From: Bacteroidales bacterium UBA7009
GTDB taxonomy: Bacteria > Bacteroidota > Bacteroidia > Bacteroidales > Paludibacteraceae
DNA length: 41,955 nt
NCBI GenBank assembly: GCA_002449665.1
Contig: DJXH01000052.1
Location: forward strand, 1 to 41,955
Reading direction: 5' to 3'
The position numbers were made by a program, and so were the translations under genes. The notes under the pieces are model-generated. The model worked only from the letters and a program-made list of their open reading frames with translations. It was not told where the DNA came from and made no database searches. Positions 24,828 to 33,928 of the stretch are shown here, piece by piece. The stretch's first letter is position 1, and the number at the start of each line of letters is the position of its first letter.

Positions 24828-27287
24828 TTATTTCTGATTGAGAATTTCAGTGCTGTTTTTTATGCCGATAACAAGGGCAGCAATGAGTGCCAAACATGCA
24901 ATGACGGAGGCGATGAGCGACCAGCGGTGGGTGGTTAGGTATAGTTCGTCCACGCAGCGCAGTTCTATCTCATGCGTACCGGCGGGGATATAGACGGCGC
25001 GAAGAAGGTAGTCGGCACGGGCAAGAGGTGCGCGCTTGCCGTCGATATATGCTTGCCAAGTCTTGTAGTAAATCTCCGAGAACACGGCCACACCGCCGTT
25101 ATCGCTATTGCTTGTGTAGAATATCTGCCCGGGGTTGGCATATTTGGTCAAAATGATGCTGTTAGGCTCCGCTTTTATCAGTTCGTCTAACCCCGAAATT
25201 TCTTCTTCCACCGTGCCTTGCATATCCTTTTGGGCAGATGGAGCGAGTGCTTGCCGCCAGCAGGTATCTACTACTGCCACTGCTTTAAGGTCTGCCGTTG
25301 CGATGGCATCAATCTCTTCGTTGGGGTTGTTCACCCAATTGATGTTGCTCACAAACCACGCATTTCCGTATGCTTCGGGGTTGTATCTCACGCCGTCGCG
25401 GGTGATGAGATAGCGGGTGTTGAGCATATTGATGACGTTCATATTCAGTCTGCCGCTGAAGTAGCGGTCTATCACGTCCTGATAGCGGCGCAGTTTGGCA
25501 GGCGAATAGCCGCCTACCGACTTGTGGAAATAGCTCGTTTGCGACTCGTTGAAAGTGTTGCTTGCAAGGTTAAGCACGCGATAGTCTGGGTCGGTGTCTT
25601 GCAGTATCTGAAGGTCGTTTTGCGTGGGAAGGATAGTGGCTTCCTGCTTGCGAACAAAATTGTCGTTATTGAGGAAATGTTTGTCCACTGTCCATAGGTC
25701 AATTACTATGAGCAGTCCCACTACTGCCACCGGCACTATCTGTTTTATCTTTTCTGTTTTGAGGTAGGCGTAGAGCATTGCTGCGGCTGCGGCTATAAAA
25801 CAGATAGACCTCCAAGCATCTGTGCGGAGCATTGCGCGGCGGTCTTCTATCAGGGACGGCAGCATCCAGTCGGGTATCTGACTGTCGGTCGCGCCTGTGA
25901 AACTGCCTGCGATAGACGGGAAGAGTGCAAAGGGCAGACATATCAGTATCATAGCACCGGCAGCCCAAAGGATATGACTTGCCTGCACGCGCTTTTGTAC
26001 CACTTCGTTCAGGGCAAGCATACCGAGCATAAACATCGCTGTGGTGGTGATGACGAGAGCCATAGCGGGTGTGCGGAACTTATTATAGAGCGGCAGATGG
26101 TCGAATAGAAAATTATTCAGTAGCGGGAAGTTGCGTCCCCAAGCGAGGAAGATACCGAGAATGATAGCCGCGAGCAGCCACCAGCGGTCGCGGCGGCGCA
26201 CTACTACAAGTCCTAATGCCGCCAAAAAACAAATGATTGCACCCGCATAAACGGGACCTGACGTGAATGGCTGGTCGCCCCAATAAGTCGGCACTGACCC
26301 TACAAACTTTTTAGCGGTTGAGGCACCTGCATAACTTTTTACCGTGTTGTACGTCTCGCTTTTCTGTCCTAATGGATAATGGCTGCTACCGCCCATAAAA
26401 TTCGGCATCAGCAGTGTCAGTGTTTCTTCCCGTCCGTAACTCCATGCGAAGGCGTAGTCGCGCTCAAGTCCCGTCTTCTCGGCTTTGATGTCGCTACCGG
26501 TGGAGAGTACCGCTCCGCCGCGCATCGTCTCTTTGGAGTAGTCGAGCGTGGGTAGCAGTTTGTCCACGGCAGGCAGAGCCGCAAGCACAGCCGCTAATAC
26601 AAGCAGGGCGGAGGCAAGCCAAAACGGCTTATGCTCTTTCTTTATCAGTGCATACACTGCATACGACAGCGCAAGCGGCACGAGCATAAGAATGGTATAG
26701 TAGGAAATCTGTTGGTGGTTCCAATATATGTTAAGCCCCGTAGCCACAAGCGTGATGGCAAAGCCGAGAGCGTATCTGCCTTTGTAGCAGAGCATAACGC
26801 CGCCGATAAGAGCCGGAATAGTGGCGAGTACGAGTGCCTTGGTTACGTGTCCGGCGGCTATGATAATGGGGTTATATGAGCAGAAAGCGAACGCTGCTGC
26901 ACCTACTACTGACAGCCACGGTTTGGCACCGATGGAAAGCATAAAAGCGTACCCGCCAAGAAGGAGCAGCCATATAAGGGCGGCAGAGTAGGGGGGCAGA
27001 CCTACTTTGAGGACTGTAGAAACATATTGAAACACATTGTTGCTACTCACGCCGTAGGTAACGTTATGCGGCATACCGCCGAACATAGCGTTCGACCAGT
27101 GGGCATACTCACCTGTCTGCTCGTGATACTCTTTGGCATCGTGCCCCATACCCTGAACGCTTATCATGTCGCTTTGCTGCAAGGTCTTGCCCTCGAAGAA
27201 GACGGGGGAAAAATAGGCTACGGTGAGCAGCAGGAAAATAGCGAGTGCCGCAAGATGCGGAAGGAGGTCGCGTAATATCTGTTTCAT
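24828..27287 (-). CDS. YfhO family multi-pass membrane protein
   Basis: 819 aa. It opens with a transmembrane segment (about 10-28), then the conserved luminal-type stretch FEGKTLQQSD and WSNAMFGGMP, which occur in YfhO/GT-C-like proteins. At least ten further hydrophobic segments lie up to about residue 540, followed by a soluble C-terminal domain of about 250 aa (YRVLNLASNTFNESQTSYFH, VGGYSPAKLRRYQDVIDRY) and a final transmembrane helix near 790-810. YfhO proteins are implicated in glycosylating cell-surface polymers such as teichoic acids. In this operon it is the probable membrane component for glycan modification. First gene, with its own promoter (27323-27354); 24 bases to the next gene. 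Confidence 0.88.
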   Translation of the reverse strand: MKQILRDLLPHLAALAIFLLLTVAYFSPVFFEGKTLQQSDMISVQGMGHDAKEYHEQTGEYAHWSNAMFGGMPHNVTYGVSSNNVFQYVSTVLKVGLPPYSAALIWLLLLGGYAFMLSIGAKPWLSVVGAAAFAFCSYNPIIIAAGHVTKALVLATIPALIGGVMLCYKGRYALGFAITLVATGLNIYWNHQQISYYTILMLVPLALSYAVYALIKKEHKPFWLASALLVLAAVLAALPAVDKLLPTLDYSKETMRGGAVLSTGSDIKAEKTGLERDYAFAWSYGREETLTLLMPNFMGGSSHYPLGQKSETYNTVKSYAGASTAKKFVGSVPTYWGDQPFTSGPVYAGAIICFLAALGLVVVRRRDRWWLLAAIILGIFLAWGRNFPLLNNFLFDHLPLYNKFRTPAMALVITTTAMFMLGMLALNEVVQKRVQASHILWAAGAMILICLPFALFPSIAGSFTGATDSQIPDWMLPSLIEDRRAMLRTDAWRSICFIAAAAAMLYAYLKTEKIKQIVPVAVVGLLIVIDLWTVDKHFLNNDNFVRKQEATILPTQNDLQILQDTDPDYRVLNLASNTFNESQTSYFHKSVGGYSPAKLRRYQDVIDRYFSGRLNMNVINMLNTRYLITRDGVRYNPEAYGNAWFVSNINWVNNPNEEIDAIATADLKAVAVVDTCWRQALAPSAQKDMQGTVEEEISGLDELIKAEPNSIILTKYANPGQIFYTSNSDNGGVAVFSEIYYKTWQAYIDGKRAPLARADYLLRAVYIPAGTHEIELRCVDELYLTTHRWSLIASVIACLALIAALVIGIKNSTEILNQK

Positions 27288-27322
27288 ATCTTATTTTATC
27301 GTATGTGTAAAAAATCAGCCTG

Positions 27323-27354
27323 CAAAGATACGGATAAAAAAAAGATTGTGCAAA
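27323..27354 (-). promoter_or_regulatory. promoter of the glycan operon (yfhO-first)
   Basis: Minus strand -33 TTTG (27351-27354), 20-bp spacer, -7 TATCTTTG (27323-27330). The -33 box lies inside the palindrome of the upstream operon's terminator (27333-27370). Confidence 0.7.
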
Positions 27355-27370
27355 TGTTTGCACAATCTTT
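27333..27370 (-). terminator. intrinsic terminator of the cobalamin operon
   Basis: Perfect 14-bp inverted repeat AAAGATTGTGCAAA (27341-27354) / TTTGCACAATCTTT (27357-27370) with a 2-base loop. On the minus strand it is followed by a run of T (TTTTTTTTATCC) beyond the stem. It stands 19 bases after the last gene of the cobalamin operon. Strong Rho-independent terminator. Confidence 0.85.
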
Positions 27371-27389
27371 GCTTATATTAGGGCAAGTC

Positions 27390-30300
27390 TTATTTTACGA
27401 TTTGTCCTTGTGCGTTGTACATTTTGCCGTCGCGTATGATGTAGAGAACGCCGTTGCGGAGTTGCTTGTCAGCAGCCGTAGCAGCCTCAGTCTCTTCAAG
27501 AGCGGTAGGAGTAGCGGCACTTTCGAACGAAACCATTTCGGGTGCTGTATAGCCTACCGGCATTGCTGCACCGAAGTCATCGAAGCAGAAATATGAAGGC
27601 GTATTCAGTCCCCATGTACCTTTGTCTGAACCGTCCATGTAGAACATCACTTCGTTTACTTGTCCGAGTTCGCTCAGGTCAACGTACGTCCAGTCTTTGA
27701 TATACTTGCCGTCGCGGGCGAGTACAAAGGTAACCGAACCGGTTACTACACCCGCCAGTTTGCCTACGCATACAAGGCTGAGCCAGTCGGTGTCTTCAAA
27801 CTTCTTTGCAAAACCGCCGTTAGCCATCTCGTTGACGGTATAGGCATTGTTGGTAACATACATACCTGCAACCGGCATAGGATTGTTGCTGCGGATGCTG
27901 TTTGTTCCGTAGTAGTCGCTGCTCCATACGGCGAAGTTAGTGCTTTCATTTCCGCCTCCTACTGCGCTGCGATAAGGCTCCTGCGAACCTTTAGAGGTGT
28001 TTTGTGTCTCGTTGGAAGCATAGAAAGCGTAGTAATATGTTCCCCAGTCGCTTGCATCTTGATAAGTGTAAAGCGTATAGTCGCCCGATGTCCAGAGATT
28101 GGCACCGTTAGCGAGAGGTTCTTTACCAAACCATAACTGTTTTTCGGAGTTCAGTTGTATGCCGTCTTCTTCGTTCTCCATAGTGGCGACAGCGTTGTTG
28201 ACTACTTCGGTAGTGTTGAGGTAAATGGTCTGCTCTCCTATTTCGTTAGCATATACTGCTGCACCGCCGAGTACGGGATAAACATCTGTGCCGATAGTCT
28301 GACCGAATGCTTCTCCGAGGGCTGCTGCCACTTCGCCGCGGGCAAACTGTATGTTGCTGCGTATCTCGGTGGGAACGGTGGCTGCTTCATCAGTAGCATA
28401 GGCTGCTATAGCGTAGATGTTTTCGTATTTACCATTGGTCAGATGACCGCGAATGGCACCCACGTTGGCATCCATACCGTTGATAATGCCGACGTTATAG
28501 ACATTGTTGATGGTAGCATTGGCATTCTGTACGTGTGCGCTGATACCGGCTACGTAGTTAACGCCTGTGATTGTACCGGTGTTGTAGCAGTTGCTGATAA
28601 CTACAGAGGCGTTCATAGCGTTAGCCGTGATACCGCCTGCGTAGTTGGCAATGGCAGTAACGTCTGCTGTGTTGGCGCAACGGTCAATAGTGGTAGCACC
28701 GTTAGCATAACCTGCCAAGCCGGCTACGTTCTGGTTTCCTATAACGTTTACACGGTTGGTGCAGCCCGTCATAGTGGAAGCATTGAGATATGCGGCTATA
28801 CCTGCTGCGTAGTTGGCTGTTGAGGTAACGCTGCCTTCTACGGTAAGGTTGCTAATGGAGCCGTTGTTCACATATCCGAAAAGGGCTTGATATGTTGTTG
28901 TGGCTTCAATCTTCAGTCCGCTGATAGTGTAACCCTGACCGTCGAACTGTCCTTTGTATGCTTTGGCAGCGGAACTGCCTCCTATAGGAGTCCAGTTGTA
29001 GTCGTTCAGTGTGATGTCGTTGGCAAGTTTGGCATTGAGTGTATAGTTTCCGCCGTTTACTTGGGCTGCAAGCCAAGCGAGGTTGTAGCCGTTCTTGATT
29101 ACATATACACCTTCCTCTTGTTCCGGCTCGTAGGAAACGGTTACGCCGTCCCAGCCGAGGTCATCAGCGGCGATGGCTTCAAGGGTAATATCAACGGTGA
29201 TGTTATCGTCGCTGCTGTCTGTTACTTTCACTTCGCCTGCTACTGACTTGTAGCCTTTCTTCTCAATAAGATATGTGTAATTGTATGTATTGACGGTATA
29301 TTTGCCTTCATTGGCAGTAAGGGCTTTGCCGTTATAGTCAAGGACGGTAATGGTAGCATCTTCCTCGCTGATATTGAATGATATGGTCTTGTCAGCGGCT
29401 TTTGCTGCAAGTGGGAGAACCACTTGAGGCAGGCAGCCGAAGACGGCTTGCTGGCTTATGGCTGTGAAGTTGGGACCGCGTCCGAACTTCTTTGACGTAT
29501 TGCGGTGGTTACCGATTGGATCACCGAAACCTGATACACGGATAACACCGTTGGTCAGTTCATACTTATACTCATTTGCCTCAATGTCAAGGTCTTCTGC
29601 AAGTGTGATGGTAATGGCTTGAGCGGCGGGAGTGCTGCAATATGTGTATTGGTTGCCACTGCTCTTGAGTTCCGTATCGCCGTGTTTATAGACAGTGGTA
29701 GCAGAGAAGTTATGAACACCCGCGAGTTTGTTTGCGGGGTGGAAGAGACCGGAGAGTTGCACCGTCACTTTGTCGCCCGGGCGGAAGTTGCCTGTCTGCT
29801 CACGTCCTTGCGCAATAGTCTCGATATGTACGGGTTTGCCGACAAGTACCTGATATTCGCTTACGCCTGCTTCGTTAGTGAGTTGAACAATCTGGCGGCC
29901 AAGTTTGACAGCAACTGTGTATTCTTGTGTTTCGCTGTTGTAGGTTACGCCTTCGGTCGTGAAGCCGTTGTAGGTGGCTGCGTTCGCGCCGATAGTGGGA
30001 TATGCCACTTTGACGCTCTTGACGTTGGCTGGCTTGAAGGTATATGCATACGACTCTTCTGTGTCAAGGAAATAGAATACATCGAAGTCTGCATCGTAAG
30101 CCGTACCTGCAAGTTTGTATTTCTCTTCGTTGGTTTCGTTGATAGTCATACCGAGTTCAATACCTGTAGCGGCATCGCCTACGGTTACTACAAACACGCC
30201 GGTGTTCTCCGGCCAGATGGCAGACCAGTACTCGCCGCCTGTCATACCTGTCATACGTATGGCATCATAGGTTACGGTAACAATGGCAGAGCCGTTGGCT

Positions 30301-31364
30301 ATGGCGTGAAGAGTACCGTCTGCATCAACGGTTACTACCGAGTTGTCTGCCTCGCCGTTCAGGTTGGTTACGGTATAGGTGTAGTCAGGCTCAATGAAAT
30401 AGTTGGCTGTGATAGAGTTGATAATCTCCCAGTTGCGCAGAGCAAGGACATCGTAGGTGTCGCCTTGGTTGAGTTTGAGGTGCTCCTGGGGGTTGATGTT
30501 GAGGAAGATGTCAGCCACATTATAGCCGTCGTTGCTCTTTACGTCGTGGTCAATCCACTTGGGGTCTTTGGCTGTCATATTCTCTTCGGTAATTACGAGG
30601 TTTTCTATATCAGATTTGAATACACCTGCATTGGTCAGTGCGCCTTCTTTGGAAACGCGGTAGTTATATTCAGTGCCTTTGGCAAGAGTATAGTGGTAGG
30701 TCTGTCCGTCAACGCTTGAAGCGGCAATCTCTTTGAACGACACAAAGTGAGCCGTCTTGCGTCCTACGAAAGCGGTGGCGCCTTCGGGAACGGTTATTGT
30801 GAAATCCACTGCCTCCGGGATAGCGCCTTGTGCATTGACATTGAAGTTAATAGTTCCGTTCTTATACAGAGTGGTAAAACCTTCTGCTACGCGCGCTGCT
30901 GTAGGTATGATGTCAAGATAGTAGGTGCTGCCTTCAAGAGCAAGGAAAGTCTTTCTGCCTGCTGTCTTGCTGTCACCGAGAGTGATTATCTGCTCTGCTC
31001 CGTATTTGCTTGTCAGCTCTACATTGATAGTGTAGTCAGTACCATACTCCCAGCCGGAGTTTGTGGCGTAGGATGTGATGGTGAAGATTTTGAACTCCTT
31101 GTTTTCCTCGCTGATGTTCAGTTCGATAGTACCGTTAATGGTGGTGCCGTCGGTGTCATAGGCGGTGAGGATATAAGTGCCCTCATCTGCTGTAAAGTTG
31201 TAAACTCTTGTTGCGGGTTCGCCAACGGCAACAGGTGTGCCTGTGGCTTTATCCGCGAGTGTCATCGTTGTGCTGATGGTGTTCATAGTAACTTTTACGT
31301 CCACTGCAAACGCCGCTACAACACTTGCCATTACTAAAATGGCGGAGAGAAACATTTTTCTCAT
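27390..31364 (-). CDS. large secreted multidomain protein with GLUG repeats and a DUF4465-like domain
   Basis: 1324 aa, the last gene of the cobalamin-riboswitch operon. Signal peptide 1-20 (cleavage after AFA). Residues about 20-760 are beta-rich and Ig/bacterial adhesion-like; KLNQGDTYDVLAL followed by VTVDADGTLHAIANGSAIVTV resembles a Big_2-type domain. Residues about 790-985 hold GLUG-type repeats (GQFDGQGYTISGL, YAAGIAAYLN, VAGLAGYAN, YVAGISAHV). About 1065-1290 matches the DUF4465 pattern, shared with the neighbouring gene (SVTFVLARDG...KDWTYVDLSELGQVNEVMFYM, NTPSYFCFDDFGA). The end, NGVLYIIRDGKMYNAQGQIVK, resembles short T9SS-associated tails in this order. Probably surface-exposed; ligand unknown, corrinoid capture suspected from context. 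Confidence 0.75.
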   Translation of the reverse strand: MRKMFLSAILVMASVVAAFAVDVKVTMNTISTTMTLADKATGTPVAVGEPATRVYNFTADEGTYILTAYDTDGTTINGTIELNISEENKEFKIFTITSYATNSGWEYGTDYTINVELTSKYGAEQIITLGDSKTAGRKTFLALEGSTYYLDIIPTAARVAEGFTTLYKNGTINFNVNAQGAIPEAVDFTITVPEGATAFVGRKTAHFVSFKEIAASSVDGQTYHYTLAKGTEYNYRVSKEGALTNAGVFKSDIENLVITEENMTAKDPKWIDHDVKSNDGYNVADIFLNINPQEHLKLNQGDTYDVLALRNWEIINSITANYFIEPDYTYTVTNLNGEADNSVVTVDADGTLHAIANGSAIVTVTYDAIRMTGMTGGEYWSAIWPENTGVFVVTVGDAATGIELGMTINETNEEKYKLAGTAYDADFDVFYFLDTEESYAYTFKPANVKSVKVAYPTIGANAATYNGFTTEGVTYNSETQEYTVAVKLGRQIVQLTNEAGVSEYQVLVGKPVHIETIAQGREQTGNFRPGDKVTVQLSGLFHPANKLAGVHNFSATTVYKHGDTELKSSGNQYTYCSTPAAQAITITLAEDLDIEANEYKYELTNGVIRVSGFGDPIGNHRNTSKKFGRGPNFTAISQQAVFGCLPQVVLPLAAKAADKTISFNISEEDATITVLDYNGKALTANEGKYTVNTYNYTYLIEKKGYKSVAGEVKVTDSSDDNITVDITLEAIAADDLGWDGVTVSYEPEQEEGVYVIKNGYNLAWLAAQVNGGNYTLNAKLANDITLNDYNWTPIGGSSAAKAYKGQFDGQGYTISGLKIEATTTYQALFGYVNNGSISNLTVEGSVTSTANYAAGIAAYLNASTMTGCTNRVNVIGNQNVAGLAGYANGATTIDRCANTADVTAIANYAGGITANAMNASVVISNCYNTGTITGVNYVAGISAHVQNANATINNVYNVGIINGMDANVGAIRGHLTNGKYENIYAIAAYATDEAATVPTEIRSNIQFARGEVAAALGEAFGQTIGTDVYPVLGGAAVYANEIGEQTIYLNTTEVVNNAVATMENEEDGIQLNSEKQLWFGKEPLANGANLWTSGDYTLYTYQDASDWGTYYYAFYASNETQNTSKGSQEPYRSAVGGGNESTNFAVWSSDYYGTNSIRSNNPMPVAGMYVTNNAYTVNEMANGGFAKKFEDTDWLSLVCVGKLAGVVTGSVTFVLARDGKYIKDWTYVDLSELGQVNEVMFYMDGSDKGTWGLNTPSYFCFDDFGAAMPVGYTAPEMVSFESAATPTALEETEAATAADKQLRNGVLYIIRDGKMYNAQGQIVK

Positions 31365-31377
31365 AGTGATGAAATTT

Positions 31378-32844
31378 TTAATTGATTATTATTTTAGTTG
31401 ATTTATTGTTGTTTATCATTATATATATACCTTTCCCGGTAGGCTGTGTATTGCCTGTGTATGTGCCGGAGGTAGTATAGTATCGTGTCTCTTGCTTTTC
31501 TGCTGCCGTATGACTAAGAGCCGTTACGCCGAGTGTGGAAACGGTAATGGATACTTTGTCGGAGCGGTTGCCTGAAGCATCTTCAGCCTCAACCTCAATC
31601 ATATATTCCGTCTCGGGGTCAAGTCCGCTGATAGTGTATGCCGTCTCTGCCGTGCGCCTTGTCGGTTCGCCGTTGAGATAAACGGTATATCTCTTTACTC
31701 CCACGTTGTCCGTAGCCGCTTGCCAACTGACGGTGATGCTGTATTCGGTTGCTGCGGCTGTAAGTTCAGCGGGAGCAGAAGGTGCAGTCAGGTCAAGCGT
31801 AGAAGTTGTAATGGATGCCGTCTCGGAAGTCTTTGATGTGTTTTTTGCCACCACCGACAGTGTGTATTCTGTCATCGGCTCCAAACCGCTGAAGACAAAG
31901 AATGTATCAACTGTCTGCGAAATACTGTCGCCGTCCAAATAGACATTATATGCTTGTGCATTATCGGTCTTGTTCCAAGAGAGTGTTATTGTTGTCTCGT
32001 CCGCAGCCTCTGTTTTCAGTCCGCTCGGGCGTGCGATAGATGTGCTTTCGTCTTCGTATGCAAGTACTTGCAGGCGGTCAAGGCAGAAATAGACTGCCGT
32101 GTTTGCGCCGTAAAGAGCATCGGTGTCAGTTGTTTCCATTGTAAAGTATATGCCGCTGACAGTGCCGAGAGAGGTAAGGTCCATATACTGCCAGTCGCGG
32201 CTTTGTTGCAATTTGCCGTTGCTGAACGAAGCCAGTATGAGTTTTACCTTTCCGCCGGTGGGTTCGCCTTTGTCGTTCAGTCCGTGAGCCACAAGTGCAA
32301 AATAGTCGCCTTCCTTAGAGAAAGCCGAGGCAAAACCGTCGCCGTTGATGTTGCCGTAGTAGGGCCAAGGGTGGTTGCATATCCACACTCCCACTGCTTT
32401 ATGTTGCTTGCCGTCTGCGAAGCTTATCTGTACGCTGTGGTATGTGGGATCCAACTGCTCTGCGTGGAAGCCCCAATAGGCAACCATATATGGTCTGTCC
32501 GTGTCGGCTTGTAGGTCGTCGCCGAGTCCGCCGCCTGCCATACAGCCCCATTGGTGGGTTATCCAAGCCTCCGAACTGCCTTCTGCACCGTAGTTCTCCG
32601 TATCGCCGGAGGTACAAATAGTGAAACCCTCCCAGTATGCCATTTCCGCTTCCGCATCGCCCGTGTGGGAGAATATATAGTGCTCGGTTTCTATTTGTGA
32701 GTTGTCGTATGTGCCGTCCCAGTAGCCGTCATCGGTCTGTATGTAGTCGGCAAGTGCAGTTCCGAGGTCAAGCGTGAGAGTATCTGTGGCATAGATACTT
32801 AGTGTTGCGGCAAACGTAAGAATAAACAATAACTTCAGCTTCAT
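31378..32844 (-). CDS. secreted DUF4465-like protein with two fibronectin type III domains
   Basis: 488 aa. Signal peptide 1-19 (MKLKLLFILTFAATLSIYA). Residues 20-265 form a DUF4465-like beta-sandwich, ending in WQYMDLTSLGTVSGIYFTME and NTAVYFCLDRLQVLAYEDE. Two FN3 modules follow (about 273-355 and 360-445; TITLSWNKTDNAQAYNVYLDG, SITVSWQAATDNVGVKRYTV). The C-terminus YYTTSGTYTGNTQPTGKGIYIM...KSTKIIIN looks like a type IX secretion sorting tail. It is 4 bases after the preceding operon gene. B12-binding surface proteins called BtuH occur in Bacteroides cobalamin loci; this may be a T9SS-exported functional counterpart. That is inference. Confidence 0.75.
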   Translation of the reverse strand: MKLKLLFILTFAATLSIYATDTLTLDLGTALADYIQTDDGYWDGTYDNSQIETEHYIFSHTGDAEAEMAYWEGFTICTSGDTENYGAEGSSEAWITHQWGCMAGGGLGDDLQADTDRPYMVAYWGFHAEQLDPTYHSVQISFADGKQHKAVGVWICNHPWPYYGNINGDGFASAFSKEGDYFALVAHGLNDKGEPTGGKVKLILASFSNGKLQQSRDWQYMDLTSLGTVSGIYFTMETTDTDALYGANTAVYFCLDRLQVLAYEDESTSIARPSGLKTEAADETTITLSWNKTDNAQAYNVYLDGDSISQTVDTFFVFSGLEPMTEYTLSVVAKNTSKTSETASITTSTLDLTAPSAPAELTAAATEYSITVSWQAATDNVGVKRYTVYLNGEPTRRTAETAYTISGLDPETEYMIEVEAEDASGNRSDKVSITVSTLGVTALSHTAAEKQETRYYTTSGTYTGNTQPTGKGIYIMINNNKSTKIIIN

Positions 32845-32848
32845 ATCC

Positions 32849-33919
32849 TTATTTGATAATGATTTTTTGTGCTTTGTTGCCGGTCTTTACTATATATAAG
32901 CCTTTCTCTACGGGCATATTTTCGCCAATCAGTACGCCTGTTACGGTATATACCTGCTGTTTGCTGTTTCCTTTCTGTGTGGCAGTGAGAGAGGTAGGCA
33001 TATTCAGGTCTTCAGCTCCGAGTATTTCCGTGCTTGTCTCGCCTATCCAGCCGCATTGTTGGTGTTCGCCCGTACATACTTTCACAAAATGAATACCTTG
33101 CAGGTTAGCGGGATTGCCATCGGCATCAACAGCCCAACTAATGTCAATACGCGCTTTGTCTGATGTGTTAGGGTGGTTGTCGGCATAGCCGTAGTCAAAG
33201 GCGTAAAGTACATAGTATGAGCCGTTGCCGCTCTCGTCTTTGCCGTTGTTAGGCAGGCGAGTGCCGGTAAATGTCATTTCGTCATCATCTGTCCACAGCG
33301 GGAAATATGACTGGGTGTGATATACAAGTTTGTTTATATACCCCGAACCGCCTTGGTTGTCCTCGTAGCGGATAAATGTGGTGTCAATCAGGTTCTTATT
33401 GGTCTTTGAAGGAGTTGCAACGTGGTCTGTCGCCGGTCGATAGTATGTGAGTGAGTAGTTTTTGACAGTCTCTTTATTATTATACTCCGATCCCGCTATC
33501 TCATACCATTCGTCATCCGGTCTGCCGTTGCCGTTGGAGTCATAACTCACCCATATCACGCCCGGCTCTGAAGACCCGCCTGCCGGTGCATCGGTATTAG
33601 GGTTGGTCTCGGCGTAGAAGGCGTTGCCATAGATTATGAAGTCGGCTGCCCCTTGAACGTTCTTCACCTCGTGGTCAAAACCGAAAACAACATATCCGCC
33701 CCAGCCGCCGAGACTTATCATTCCCATATTGTTGTCTGCTATAGCTTCTTCGGCTTTGAGGCGCATCATATTGATGTCATCGCCCTGCTCATATTCGGGT
33801 AGCAGATTGACGAATTGCCCGGGGGCGGGAGTGTATTCAAACACTCGGTATATATACGGACTGTCCGCATATACGGCAAGTGTAAGACAAAGACAAAGAA
33901 TAGTGTAAATCTGTTTCAT
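32849..33919 (-). CDS. secreted cell-surface protein of the cobalamin operon
   Basis: 356 aa with signal peptide (1-18, LCLCLTLAVYA) and a C-terminal sorting-type tail VYTVTGVLIGENMPVEKGLYIVKTGNKAQKIIIK. The body is a single beta-rich domain (about 20-300) with ISLGGWGGYVVFGFDHEV, DFIIYGNAFY, PGVIWVSYDSNGNGRPDDEW and an acidic DSNGNGRPDDE stretch that could bind calcium. It resembles secreted proteins often found beside btuB/btuG in Bacteroidales cobalamin loci, but I have no family name. Nine bases after btuG. Function unknown; a corrinoid- or partner-binding surface component is plausible. Confidence 0.75.
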   Translation of the reverse strand: MKQIYTILCLCLTLAVYADSPYIYRVFEYTPAPGQFVNLLPEYEQGDDINMMRLKAEEAIADNNMGMISLGGWGGYVVFGFDHEVKNVQGAADFIIYGNAFYAETNPNTDAPAGGSSEPGVIWVSYDSNGNGRPDDEWYEIAGSEYNNKETVKNYSLTYYRPATDHVATPSKTNKNLIDTTFIRYEDNQGGSGYINKLVYHTQSYFPLWTDDDEMTFTGTRLPNNGKDESGNGSYYVLYAFDYGYADNHPNTSDKARIDISWAVDADGNPANLQGIHFVKVCTGEHQQCGWIGETSTEILGAEDLNMPTSLTATQKGNSKQQVYTVTGVLIGENMPVEKGLYIVKTGNKAQKIIIK

Positions 33920-33928
33920 ATTCAGTTG

